Both the position numbers and the translations under genes were made by a program. A stretch of 64,000 nucleotides of DNA. Origin: Ligilactobacillus animalis KCTC 3501 = DSM 20602 (GTDB taxonomy: Bacteria; Bacillota; Bacilli; Lactobacillales; Lactobacillaceae). This document shows, one piece after another, positions 38,467-46,971 of the stretch. How positions within the stretch are numbered: the first letter of the stretch is position 1; every line of letters starts with the position of its first letter. The notes under the pieces were generated by a model, which ran no database searches, was not told the origin of the DNA, and worked only from the letters and a program-made list of their open reading frames with translations. The stretch is taken from the NCBI RefSeq assembly GCF_001434535.1, contig NZ_AYYW01000042.1:309-64308 (forward strand), written 5' to 3'.

Positions 38467-39452
38467 TTGATAACAACTCCTTTTTTACTGATCTGTGTAA
38501 TTAATTCATTAGGGAGAGTGATACCTAGTTGTTGGGCCTGCTTTTGGTTGAGGTAGGCAATCCCTTCAGTCGGGTATTCGATCGCCATGTCGGCTGGATC
38601 TTTTCCTTTCAAGATCGCAGCGGTCATCTTCCCTGTCATTTTACCAAGTTCGTATTGGCTAACACTGACAGTGGCTAGTCCACCTTGACGTGTCATTTCA
38701 GAAGTTGAAGGAAAGATCGGGATCTTATTTTGGTTGGCATTTTTGAGGACCGTTTGAAAGCCTGAGGCCACAGTGTTGTCGTTTGGAATATAGATTGCTT
38801 GAACGTTGCTTGCCATTGTAGCGGAAACTTGTTGGATGTCATTAGTCGAAGTGATCGTGTATTCTTTGACTTGGATCCCCGATTTTTGAGCTAGTTTTGA
38901 GAACTCTTTGACTTCAGCTGCCGATGAATCATCGCTTGAAGTGTGTAAGACGCCAACGGTTTTTAGATCAGGCATGAGCGCTTTGATCAATTGAAGTTGG
39001 CGGGCGATCGGTTCTTGGTGCTGAACTCCCGTGATATTACCACCGGGATGCTTGAGATCTTTAACTAGGCCAGCTCCGATCGGATCACTGATCGCCCCCA
39101 TAACGATAGGGGTCGTCTTAGTTGTATTAGCTAATGATTGGGCGGCTGGGGTCGCGATCCCAATCATGACCGCGGCATCTTCATTTTCAAAGCGTTGGCT
39201 CATGGATTTGAGGTTGCTTTGATCGTTTTGGGCATTTTGAAAATCGATCTTGATGTTTTTACCCGCGACAAAGCCTTCTTCCTTTAAGGCGGCAACGATC
39301 CCGCGGTGGATCTCATCTAAAGCGGGATGTGATGTTAATTGTAAGATCCCAACAGTTGGGGTCTGATTTTTTTTTGCTTGATCAGTTGAGCGGAAAAATG
39401 CAAAGATCAAAAATAAAAATAAAACTGCAATTGTGCTAATTAAGCGTTTCAT
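38463..39452 (-). CDS. ABC transporter substrate-binding protein (TrpX type)
   Basis: 329-residue periplasmic-binding-fold protein of the family that includes streptococcal TrpX, annotated as tryptophan/tyrosine transport. An N-terminal hydrophobic helix (3-20) is followed by FFRSTDQ with no lipobox Cys, so it is probably anchored by that helix and not as a lipoprotein. The two-lobe pattern includes GILQLTSHPALDEI and TPIVMGAISDPIGAGLV. AAAAGGAGGAA precedes ATG 39452. A Trp substrate is inferred from the family and from the Trp codon in the leader peptide upstream. Confidence 0.85.
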   Translation of the reverse strand: MKRLISTIAVLFLFLIFAFFRSTDQAKKNQTPTVGILQLTSHPALDEIHRGIVAALKEEGFVAGKNIKIDFQNAQNDQSNLKSMSQRFENEDAAVMIGIATPAAQSLANTTKTTPIVMGAISDPIGAGLVKDLKHPGGNITGVQHQEPIARQLQLIKALMPDLKTVGVLHTSSDDSSAAEVKEFSKLAQKSGIQVKEYTITSTNDIQQVSATMASNVQAIYIPNDNTVASGFQTVLKNANQNKIPIFPSTSEMTRQGGLATVSVSQYELGKMTGKMTAAILKGKDPADMAIEYPTEGIAYLNQKQAQQLGITLPNELITQISKKGVVIK

Positions 39453-39501
39453 AAGTAAATTCCTCCTTTTGATTTTTTACGTTCGTATCTATTGCGATAA
39501 G

Positions 39502-39539
39502 AAAAAAAGCACTTCCCACTGAGCGCGGGAAGTGCTTTT
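39502..39539 (-). terminator. Attenuator terminator of the TrpX-type leader
   Basis: 13-bp perfect arms (39505-39517 and 39527-39539) with a T-run of seven on the minus strand, placed between the leader peptide and the trpX-type start. Confidence 0.88.
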
Positions 39540-39644
39540 AACAAGACCCGCATGGTAGTTGATCCATGCGGGCCGATCTAAGAGAACCAGCACAGATACG
39601 AACGATACGTTACGTACGGTCGCATCTGTGCACACAGAAGCAAC

Positions 39645-39698
39645 CTAGTGCTGGCTTTGCCAACGAATATTTGTAAGTTGCATAACTGTCTTGTTCAT
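39645..39698 (-). CDS. Leader peptide MNKTVMQLTNIRWQSQH
   Basis: 17 codons from ATG 39698 to TAG 39645, with a strong ribosome site AAAGGAAGAG just before it. The peptide has a single Trp (residue 13) followed by four residues and stop, a layout like TnaC or TrpL leaders. It begins about 27 bases after the predicted transcription start and ends at the first base of stem H1, so ribosome position would decide which stems form. Confidence 0.7.
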   Translation of the reverse strand: MNKTVMQLTNIRWQSQH

Positions 39699-39731
39699 AG
39701 TTCTCTTCCTTTCCGAATTGATTATGAGTGA

Positions 39732-39760
39732 ATTGTACTATACTAAAAATTAGTTGTCAA
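39732..39760 (-). promoter_or_regulatory. Promoter of the leader and TrpX-type operon
   Basis: On the minus strand TTGACA (39755-39760) and TACAAT (39732-39737) are spaced 17 bp, near-perfect consensus. It diverges from the ssrA promoter. Confidence 0.85.
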
Positions 39761-39777
39761 TTAAAAAAATCACTTTT

Positions 39778-39806
39778 TTGCTTTTCTAAAAAAGGTGTGC
39801 TACAAT
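39778..39806 (+). promoter_or_regulatory. ssrA promoter
   Basis: TTGCTT (39778-39783) and TACAAT (39801-39806), spacing 17, ending 17 bp before the mature tmRNA 5' end. Confidence 0.8.
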
Positions 39807-39823
39807 AACTCAGTAGTCAACTT

Positions 39824-40187
39824 GGGGATGTTTAGGATTCGACAGGTATAGGTCGGGCTTGAGTTGCGCTTAGTAGGTTGCGGCTACTATAAAACGCTCA
39901 GTTTAAATTATAACTGCAAAAAATAATAACAACTCTTACGCTTTAGCTGCCTAGTCAGCACTGCGTAGATCCGTCTGATATCGTCTGTGTGTCAGTTGCG
40001 GGTCCTATATTAGCAGACTACGCTCAGTGTTTTAGCCTGAAATACTGAGAAGAGACTTTTAGGCTAGTCGTTGATATTGGCCCTGTCATCCGGCGTGATC
40101 AACGATGAAATTCAAATAGTATGACTATGAGCGTAGAGACTTGAGTTACGATATGCTTGGACGCGGGTTCGACTCCCGCCATCTCCA
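39824..40187 (+). ncRNA. ssrA: Transfer-messenger RNA
   Basis: Rescues stalled ribosomes with SmpB. The 5' GGGGATG pairs with CATCTCC near the 3' end to form the tRNA-like acceptor, and GGTTCGACTCCCGCC is the T arm. The resume frame at 39916 reads AKNNNNSYALAA then TAG at 39952-39954, the usual lactobacillus degradation tag. The CCA end is not encoded (A then TAA). About 364 nt, normal. A terminator follows. Confidence 0.97.
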
Positions 40188-40192
40188 TAAGT

Positions 40193-40230
40193 AAAGCCCT
40201 TATCGATAAGATTTTCGATAAGGGCTTTTT
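40193..40230. terminator. Bidirectional terminator, ssrA / LTA-synthase-like gene
   Basis: Arms of 14 pairs (AAAGCCCTTATCGA and complement) with T-run on the right and A-run on the left. Confidence 0.93.
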
Positions 40231-40231
40231 G

Positions 40232-42409
40232 TTATTGTGTATCCTCTAAAGTCGATTCAACGGTAGGGGCTTGTTCGTTAGTATTTTCGCCACTATCACT
40301 TTGTTTGAGCTCTGGAGCATCGGAGTGATATTTATCAGCCGTCGTGTGATCGTTATTTTTAGACCATAGACTAGTTGAACGTCCCTTGAGCGCGGCTTGG
40401 ATCTTATCCAATTGCTCAACTTGGTTTTTATAGTTGAAATCTTTGGGATCGACCGGCGTAAAACCAGTTGGCACATAGAAGCGCAAGAGGTTCTTATTGT
40501 TGAGCGAATCTGAAAGTGAAAGCGCCGAGTTAACATATTCTTGTGCTGCTTTTAGTTGAGCTTGTACTTTTTTAGACGGATGCGTCACCACATTGCCAGT
40601 GCTGTTTTCGTAGGTCGTGCTACCAACAACGGTATATTTTGGTGTGATGAAATTCTCATTTCTAAAAGCGACAGTTTGATCGTGATCTTTTGAGAAGAGA
40701 TCTGAACCAAACAAAAGATATTTTTTCGAATCGATCCCGGCTAGATGAAGTAACGTCGGCATGACGTCGATCTCACCACCGTATTGTTCGAAGATCCCAC
40801 CATTTTCTTGACCTGGGATGTGGACCATAAATGGAACACGTTGCATTTGAACATTATCAAAGTCACTCCAAGTCGAGGAAGATTTGCCTAAAAGAGAAGC
40901 TAATTTTAAATTCCGTGAGTTAGAGATCCCGTAATGATCGCCATAAAGTACGATCACCGAATCATCATAAAGTCCAGACGCTTTGAGATAATCAAAGAAT
41001 TCTTTAACGGCTTGGTCCAAATAGTGGGCCGTAACAAAGTAATTATCGACTGAACTGTCGCCCGTATTAGCTGCTTCAAAGCTCTTGTTTTGGTCGTCTA
41101 AACCGAATGGAAAGTGATTAGAGACCGTGATGAATTTAGCATAAAACGGTTGTTGTAACTTTTCTAAGTATTTAACTGAATCATGGAACAACAACTTATC
41201 TTTAAGGCCGTATTCACTTAGGTTGTTAGCGTCTTGGTTATAGTAGCTTGCATCAAAGAAGTATTGGTAACCAAAGTTCTTATACACCTTGTCGCGATTC
41301 CAAAATGAACCGGAATTGCCGTGAAAAACGGCTGAAGAATAGTTTTGACTCTGATTCAAGATCGCGGGCATAGCCTCAAAGGTGTTATCTGTGCCTAAAG
41401 TTGAAAACATCGAACCTTGAGGCAAACCATATGCGCCAGTCTCAAGCATCGTTTCAGCATCGGAAGTCTTGCCTTGTCCGACTTGATTAAAGAAATTAGC
41501 AAACGAGAACGTCTCTTTACCGTGATAAAGACTGTTTAAAAACGGTGTGACTTCTTGGCCGTTTAATTTATAGTCGATCAAGAATTGTTGGAAACTTTCA
41601 AGATGGATGACGATGATATTTTTATTTTTAGCGATCCCAAACATCTTGGGATCGGGAGCAGCATAGTTAGCTTGGGTAAAATCAATGATCTTGTTTAGAT
41701 CAGCCCCAGTAGCTTTAGACCGTGTTTGGCTCGTCTTAGCTGTTTTTAGCCCATCATATACGGTAAAGGCATCGATCCCTAGGTATTTGACTAAATAGTT
41801 GCGGTCAAAGGTCCGTGTCAGTAATTGCGGACGATCGATCTCACCTAATGTGATATTTAATAGTAGAAACATTAAGGAAAAAGATGTCATGGCGACAGCC
41901 TGATTTTTGGGGATGAAGCGTTTATCGAGCTTGATCTGCCGTGTTAATAGCAGCAGTAAGACAACTACTACATCGATAATGATCACAAGGTCTTGGGGCT
42001 TTAAGAGTGAGAAGGAACTGCCACTTAGCCCTTGAGAGACCGAAGAATACCCAAAGATCACGTTCATAGTCATAAAATCAGTAAATTCGCGGTAATAAAT
42101 AACGCTGATCAATAAAAATGCCGTATTAGCTATGTAAAGTAATAATAGACATAAATAGGCAGGGATCGTTTTTCGGATGTAAAGTGCGATGCTAAAGAGC
42201 AAGAGTGTCGTCGCGATCGGGTTTATCAATAGGATGAAATACTGATAGATCCCGTGAACACCAAGGTGAAAATCGATCAAATAAACTAGGATCGTTTTTA
42301 ACCAAAACAGGCACGAGACAAGTGCAAAAAAGCCCCACCGTGTATTGATAAAATTTCGTAATTTTGTCCAGTTCACAGGTGCAAACCGTCCTTTCAAAGT
42401 AATTGACAT
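40232..42409 (-). CDS. LTA synthase family protein (sulfatase domain)
   Basis: 725 residues: five membrane helices in the first 190, a linker, then an extracellular sulfatase-like domain. Glu271 in VIHLESFQ and the nucleophile Thr315 in GQGKTSDAE match LtaS, as do YGDHYG and the late GSDLFS. LtaS transfers glycerol phosphate from phosphatidylglycerol to build lipoteichoic acid; paralogues act as primases or on other polymers. With only one copy visible I cannot say which. The last 40 residues are acidic and low-complexity. AGGTGAT precedes ATG 42409. Confidence 0.92.
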   Translation of the reverse strand: MSITLKGRFAPVNWTKLRNFINTRWGFFALVSCLFWLKTILVYLIDFHLGVHGIYQYFILLINPIATTLLLFSIALYIRKTIPAYLCLLLLYIANTAFLLISVIYYREFTDFMTMNVIFGYSSVSQGLSGSSFSLLKPQDLVIIIDVVVVLLLLLTRQIKLDKRFIPKNQAVAMTSFSLMFLLLNITLGEIDRPQLLTRTFDRNYLVKYLGIDAFTVYDGLKTAKTSQTRSKATGADLNKIIDFTQANYAAPDPKMFGIAKNKNIIVIHLESFQQFLIDYKLNGQEVTPFLNSLYHGKETFSFANFFNQVGQGKTSDAETMLETGAYGLPQGSMFSTLGTDNTFEAMPAILNQSQNYSSAVFHGNSGSFWNRDKVYKNFGYQYFFDASYYNQDANNLSEYGLKDKLLFHDSVKYLEKLQQPFYAKFITVSNHFPFGLDDQNKSFEAANTGDSSVDNYFVTAHYLDQAVKEFFDYLKASGLYDDSVIVLYGDHYGISNSRNLKLASLLGKSSSTWSDFDNVQMQRVPFMVHIPGQENGGIFEQYGGEIDVMPTLLHLAGIDSKKYLLFGSDLFSKDHDQTVAFRNENFITPKYTVVGSTTYENSTGNVVTHPSKKVQAQLKAAQEYVNSALSLSDSLNNKNLLRFYVPTGFTPVDPKDFNYKNQVEQLDKIQAALKGRSTSLWSKNNDHTTADKYHSDAPELKQSDSGENTNEQAPTVESTLEDTQ

Positions 42410-42772
42410 ATCACCTAATTCTAAACCAGTTAGCGGTCAAGCGTCAATTTTTCAAGGGAATTTTAGCAAATATTAAAGATATCGTTGGGTAAGTTTGAAG
42501 TTATGAAAACAGAAAAATCGTTTTCAATTATTATGGATTTCTTAAAAAATATATATTTTATTCACATAAAACAAATTACTACTGTGGCAAAGCCTAGTGG
42601 TGATGAAGATGAGAATTTGTGAAAAAAAGTATGTGAAAAAAGTTTTCATATAAAATAAAATGAAAGAATTAACCTAAAATTCTTCTTGTAATGGTTTGCA
42701 TAAAACTGCTAAAATATTATCTTGCATGAGAATTATTGAGAAAAGAATTAAAGAGAAACGAGGGAATTAATT
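42410..42772. promoter_or_regulatory. Gene-free 363-bp region with promoter, dyad and cre-like site
   Basis: Divergent control region between the LTA-synthase-like gene and the GlcU-type gene. Seen here: a cre-like AAAAATCGTTTTCA (42513-42526, two mismatches), a dyad TATGTGAAAA / TTTTCATATA (42630-42652), and a promoter TTGTAA (42686-42691) with TAAAAT (42710-42715), spacing 18, for the plus-strand gene. No small ORF with a good ribosome site. Confidence 0.45.
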
Positions 42773-43633
42773 ATGTGGATAGCCTTGATCCCCGCTTTAG
42801 CATGGGGAAGTATTGGATTGATCAGTGGTAAGTTGGGTGGTAATGCTAATCAACAAACCTTAGGGATGACTTGGGGGGCTTTGCTCTTTGCGATCGTAAT
42901 GACCGTGGTTGCTCCAGGAAACTTTTTAGCAAATAACAATTGGCAACTTTGGGTAGCCGGTATCTTATCTGGTTTGTTCTGGAGTTTAGGTCAAAATCAA
43001 CAGTTCCACGCAATGAAAGCAGTCGGGATCTCCAAGACTGTGCCGATCTCAACGGGGGCGCAGTTGGTGACTAACGCCTTAGCGGGGATCTTCTTGTTCC
43101 ATGAGTGGACAACAACGCGCCAATTATCATTAGGTTCACTAGCTTTAGTCATTTTAGTCGTAGGTGCTGTTTTAACGGCTTTACGTGATAAGAGTGCTAA
43201 TAGTAGCGAACAAAATGAAGACTGGAAAAAAGGAACGACTGCTTTAGTGCTATCAACAGCTGGTTACTTAGGCTATACGGTCGTTGTCAACTTATTAAAA
43301 GTTGATGCCCAAGCGATGGTCTTACCTCAAGCTTTAGGGATGGTCGCTGGCGCTTCGATGTTTGCTTTAGGTAAAGATGCATTCAAGAAGGAAAGCTTCA
43401 AAAATATCATTACAGGTCTAGTTTGGGGCACAGGTAACTTATGTATGTTCCAAGCAACTGCAATGATCGGGTTAGCAGTAAGTTTTTCACTTTCACAAAC
43501 CGGGATCGTTATCTCGACATTTGGTTCGATCTTACTCTTAGGCGAACACAAAACGAAAAAAGAAATGGTCTATGTTACAGTTGGTTCATTGATGGTCATC
43601 ATCGGTGGCGTAATGTTAGGTCTTTTAAAATAA
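42773..43633 (+). CDS. GRP/RhaT family sugar uptake protein (GlcU type)
   Basis: 286 residues with ten membrane helices in two five-helix halves, of the glucose/ribose permease (GRP) family; relatives in Bacillus and Staphylococcus are glucose:proton symporters. The N-terminal ALIPALAWGSIGLISGKLGG and central MKAVGISKTVPISTGAQL are family features. It carries no PTS domain. ACGAGGG precedes ATG 42773. Glucose as substrate is inferred; ribose is the alternative. Confidence 0.87.
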   Translation: MWIALIPALAWGSIGLISGKLGGNANQQTLGMTWGALLFAIVMTVVAPGNFLANNNWQLWVAGILSGLFWSLGQNQQFHAMKAVGISKTVPISTGAQLVTNALAGIFLFHEWTTTRQLSLGSLALVILVVGAVLTALRDKSANSSEQNEDWKKGTTALVLSTAGYLGYTVVVNLLKVDAQAMVLPQALGMVAGASMFALGKDAFKKESFKNIITGLVWGTGNLCMFQATAMIGLAVSFSLSQTGIVISTFGSILLLGEHKTKKEMVYVTVGSLMVIIGGVMLGLLK

Positions 43634-43641
43634 TGATCTAT

Positions 43642-43672
43642 ATGCCATGGCGCACGAGCGGCATGGCTTTTT
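43642..43672 (+). terminator. Terminator after the GlcU-type gene
   Basis: GCCATG (43644-43649) pairs with CATGGC (43662-43667), followed by TTTTT. Confidence 0.8.
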
Positions 43673-43838
43673 ATATATGGAGAACGGTGGCGTTTACATT
43701 TGTGGTGATCGTCTAATTGTAAAATTAAGGGTTTTTAAGCGTAAATCTTAATTTATATTTGATTTTGACTTTAAAATTCTGTATTTTATAGTATAATTAA
43801 ACCCGTAATAAAATTGTAAAGGGAGAGCGAATTATAAC

Positions 43839-45191
43839 ATGGCACACATTAAATTTGATAGTTCAAACTTAACAAAGTTTGTTCACGACAATGAATTAAA
43901 CGAAATGCAAGCAATGGTCAATGCCGCTGACGAACAACTTCGTCAAGGTACTGGTGCAGGCGCAGATTTTCGCGGTTGGTTAGATCTACCAGTTGACTAC
44001 GATAAAGAAGAATTTGCCCGTATCAAAGAAGCAGCTAAAAAGATCCAAAACGATTCAGAAGTTTTAGTTGTGATCGGTATCGGTGGTTCTTACTTAGGTG
44101 CACGTGCTGCAATTGATTTCTTGCAAAACACATTCTACAACTTGTTACCACAAGAAAAACGCAATGCACCACAAATTTTCTTTGCAGGTAACTCGATCTC
44201 TGGTTCATATGTTCATGACTTGGTCGAACTCATCGGGGACAAAGATTTCTCTGTCAACGTGATCTCAAAATCAGGTACAACAACTGAACCATCGATCGCT
44301 TTCCGTGTCTTTAAAGAAAAATTGATCGAAAAATATGGTGAAGAAGGCGCTAAGAAGCGGATCTATGCTACAACAGACCGCGCACGTGGCGCATTGAAGA
44401 CCGAAGCTGATGCAGAAGGTTACGAAACATTCGTGATCCCTGATGATGTTGGTGGTCGTTTCTCAGTCTTGACACCAGTTGGTTTATTACCGATCGCGGT
44501 TTCAGGTGCTGATATCGATGCTTTGATGCAAGGGGCTGCTGATGCTCGTAGTGAATATACTGATGCAGATCTTGCTAAAAACGAAGCTTACCAATATGCT
44601 GCTTTGCGTAACATCTTGTATCGCAAGGGTTACACAACTGAGATCTTGGAAAACTACGAACCTACCTTACAATACTTCGCTGAATGGTGGAAGCAATTGA
44701 TGGGTGAATCTGAAGGTAAAGATCAAAAGGGTATCTACCCATCTTCAGCTAATTTTACAACTGACTTGCACTCCTTGGGTCAATACATCCAAGAAGGCCG
44801 TCGTAACTTGATGGAAACAGTTATCCACGTTGGAACACCAACACATGATACTGAAATTCCTAAGGAAGAAGAAAACTTGGACGGTTTAGCTTATCTTGAA
44901 GGTAAGACAATGAACTATGTCAACGATCGTGCAATGGAAGGTGTTGTGTTGGCTCATACTGATGGTGATGTGCCTAACATGATCGTTAACATCCCAGATC
45001 AAACAGCTTATACTTTAGGTTACTTGATCTACTTCTTCGAGATCGCAGTTGGTATTTCAGGCTACTTGAATGGTATCAACCCATTCAACCAACCAGGTGT
45101 TGAAGCTTACAAGAAGAACATGTTTGCTTTACTCGGTCGCCCAGGTTACGAAGAATTAACTAAAGAATTGAATGCTCGTTTAGATAAATAG
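43839..45191 (+). CDS. pgi: Glucose-6-phosphate isomerase
   Basis: Interconverts glucose-6-phosphate and fructose-6-phosphate. The signature [18 protein letters not shown] lies near residues 138-155, the catalytic Glu is in the [12 protein letters not shown] region near 285, and a late Lys is in [13 protein letters not shown]. 450 residues, normal for Firmicutes. GGGAGAG precedes ATG 43839. It stands alone between terminators; codon use is that of a highly expressed gene. Confidence 0.97.
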   Translation: MAHIKFDSSNLTKFVHDNELNEMQAMVNAADEQLRQGTGAGADFRGWLDLPVDYDKEEFARIKEAAKKIQNDSEVLVVIGIGGSYLGARAAIDFLQNTFYNLLPQEKRNAPQIFFAGNSISGSYVHDLVELIGDKDFSVNVISKSGTTTEPSIAFRVFKEKLIEKYGEEGAKKRIYATTDRARGALKTEADAEGYETFVIPDDVGGRFSVLTPVGLLPIAVSGADIDALMQGAADARSEYTDADLAKNEAYQYAALRNILYRKGYTTEILENYEPTLQYFAEWWKQLMGESEGKDQKGIYPSSANFTTDLHSLGQYIQEGRRNLMETVIHVGTPTHDTEIPKEEENLDGLAYLEGKTMNYVNDRAMEGVVLAHTDGDVPNMIVNIPDQTAYTLGYLIYFFEIAVGISGYLNGINPFNQPGVEAYKKNMFALLGRPGYEELTKELNARLDK

Positions 45192-45200
45192 GCATTAATA

Positions 45201-45240
45201 AAAAAGATCCGCAAACTGATCTCAGTTTGCGGATCTTTTT
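45201..45240. terminator. Bidirectional terminator, pgi / CPBP gene
   Basis: 19-bp perfect arms (45201-45219 and 45222-45240), A-run left and T-run right. The CPBP stop codon overlaps its right edge. Confidence 0.95.
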
Positions 45241-45943
45241 ATTTGGTAAATAATGCTGAAAAGAGCATGAATAGTGCGGGCAAAATATTATTTAGGAAGT
45301 GGATCATAATGCTGACCAAGAGTTTACCTGTCTTTTTGTAATAATATGCTAAGACCCAGCCCAAAGTACAATATAAAAGGAGCGTCCAAAAAATATCACC
45401 GAGATGGAAATGAAGCATGCCAAAGACTAGTCCACTAAAAAAGATCGCTAAAACGGTATTTTTAGGGAAGAAGTAACGCATAAAAATCCCCCGAAAGAGC
45501 AATTCTTCACATAGCGGAGCAAAGATCGCTGTCATCAGAAACATCATGAGTGCGGCATTAGTCGAAAGTTTAAACATTTGTTGTAAAGCTTGATCATTTT
45601 GGGTCTGTCCAAATTGACTCATGAACATTCCGTAGATGATCTTAATGATAAACAAAGTGATAAAACCTGTGATAATGGCATTGATATCCTGATTAGATAA
45701 TTTTTGGAAGATCTTATCAGTATTAGGCTGATCTTTTTTGAATTGCCAGTTAAAAATAACGATCACGAGTGCATATCCCAGTAAAAGTAAGCCCCATGTC
45801 AAAATATTTGTCGCTAACGGACTGAAGTTTTGGGGGAGAATATGAGGTAAGGAAAAAACTTGTTGCGGCAAGATCAAGCACAAGCCTAATAAAATGAATT
45901 TGATAGTGCGCCAGGCATAACTTCCTAGTGTTTTTAAGTTCAT
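45239..45943 (-). CDS. CPBP family intramembrane metalloprotease
   Basis: 234 residues with about seven membrane helices and the CPBP (Abi) motifs: EELLFRGIF near residue 146 gives EExxxR, FGMLHF near 180 gives FxxxH, and a late SIMIHFLNN gives the last His. Relatives process CAAX proteins or confer bacteriocin self-immunity; no bacteriocin gene is near. I choose ATG 45943 behind AAAGGAC; the longer reading adds 22 residues. Confidence 0.88.
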   Translation of the reverse strand: MNLKTLGSYAWRTIKFILLGLCLILPQQVFSLPHILPQNFSPLATNILTWGLLLLGYALVIVIFNWQFKKDQPNTDKIFQKLSNQDINAIITGFITLFIIKIIYGMFMSQFGQTQNDQALQQMFKLSTNAALMMFLMTAIFAPLCEELLFRGIFMRYFFPKNTVLAIFFSGLVFGMLHFHLGDIFWTLLLYCTLGWVLAYYYKKTGKLLVSIMIHFLNNILPALFMLFSALFTK

Positions 45944-45972
45944 AGTAAAGTCCTTTCTGTAAAAAGTGTAAT

Positions 45973-46006
45973 AAAAAAAGGCTGACGTTATGACGTCAAG
46001 CCTTAA
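45973..46006 (-). terminator. Terminator after glpF
   Basis: On the minus strand AAGGCTTGACGT pairs with ACGTCAGCCTT around a CATA loop (one bulge), then seven T. Confidence 0.9.
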
Positions 46007-46014
46007 CATAGGTA

Positions 46015-46752
46015 TTATAACCCAAAAATAGCTTTATATAAAAGGGTCGCGCAAGCACCGGCTGCAAATGGTGCGACAACTGGGATCCACGCATAACGCC
46101 ATTGGGATGATCCCTTGTGCTTAAGTGGGAACAACGCATGGACGATACGAGGACCCAAGTCACGTGCTGGGTTCAAAGCAGGACCAGTTGGACCACCAAA
46201 GGAAGTTACGATAACCATAACTAAGAGACCAATACCGATAAAGCCGGCACCTTGGTTACCATGGTTGAAGATCGGTGAATGTGTGATCGCTAAAGCACTG
46301 AAAACTAAGGTGAATGTACCAAAGAATTCATTGACAAAACCATTGAAACGACTTTCAGTCGCATCGATCGTTGAGAAGGTAGCCAAAACAGCTTCTGGAT
46401 CTTCGGTGATATCGTAGTGTGGCTTGAAACAAGCTAATACGACCAATTGTCCGGCAATTGCACCTAAGAATTGCATACTTATGTAAGGTAAGACTTCATG
46501 CCATGGGAAATCGCCTGCGATAGCTAAACCTAAAGTAAATGCGGGGTTGATGTGGTTACCTGAGATCTTACCAAACATCAAAGCTGGGATCATTACGGCA
46601 AAACCGTAACCGATCGAGATAACGATCCAACCACTGTGGTAACCCTTAGTTCCTTTCAATTCAACGTTGGCCACAGAACCGTTACCCAACATGATCATGA
46701 GGGCTGTTCCGAAAAATTCGGCCATTAATCTTGAGTTTAATGCGAACTCCAT
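46015..46752 (-). CDS. glpF: Glycerol uptake facilitator (aquaglyceroporin)
   Basis: 245-residue MIP channel with six helices and two NPA boxes: HINPAFTLG (NPA 69-71) and ALNPARDLGPR (194-196). The Asp right after the second NPAR (Asp198) is the residue that marks glycerol facilitators versus water channels. It lets glycerol, and possibly dihydroxyacetone or lactic acid as shown for some lactobacillus relatives, cross the membrane. AGGAGGAAA precedes ATG 46752. No glpK or glpD is adjacent. Confidence 0.92.
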   Translation of the reverse strand: MEFALNSRLMAEFFGTALMIMLGNGSVANVELKGTKGYHSGWIVISIGYGFAVMIPALMFGKISGNHINPAFTLGLAIAGDFPWHEVLPYISMQFLGAIAGQLVVLACFKPHYDITEDPEAVLATFSTIDATESRFNGFVNEFFGTFTLVFSALAITHSPIFNHGNQGAGFIGIGLLVMVIVTSFGGPTGPALNPARDLGPRIVHALFPLKHKGSSQWRYAWIPVVAPFAAGACATLLYKAIFGL

Positions 46753-46971
46753 ATTTTCCTCCTAATAAATAACAATGAAATAATACACTCATATAACTAT
46801 AATGATTGCAATGGCGGGTGTCAATAGGCTTTCAGAAATATTTTTTTACTAAAAAAGTAGCGTTTTAGTGAGCTAAACAGGGGGTAAGGGTTGTGTTTTT
46901 CACTAAAACGCATACAATTATAGGAGTAGTATCAATATTTGGATGAAAGGATAGTTTTAAATAAAAGTTAT

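Larger units (their letters stand above)
39480..39731 (-). promoter_or_regulatory. Leader-peptide attenuator upstream of the TrpX-type transporter
   Basis: Minus-strand leader of about 275 nt. After the 17-codon peptide come: stem H1 (39618-39623 with 39640-39645); alternative stem H2, 11 pairs with one wobble (39590-39600 with 39621-39631), which excludes H1; stem H3 (39547-39555 with 39564-39572); then the terminator (39502-39539). The segment 39580-39604 can also pair with the peptide's own ribosome site (8 bp, 39700-39707), with peptide codons 15-17 (7 bp, 39648-39654), and with 39480-39490 beyond the terminator (11 bp). No T-box sequence was seen. Confidence 0.65.

Noticed and set aside
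39453-39731. A Trp T-box riboswitch before the TrpX-type gene
   Set aside because: No AGGGTGGNACCGCG-like T-box sequence and no specifier loop were seen; the leader peptide explains the layout better.
45239-45943. CPBP protein as a bacteriocin immunity gene
   Set aside because: No bacteriocin precursor, double-Gly leader or export gene lies nearby.
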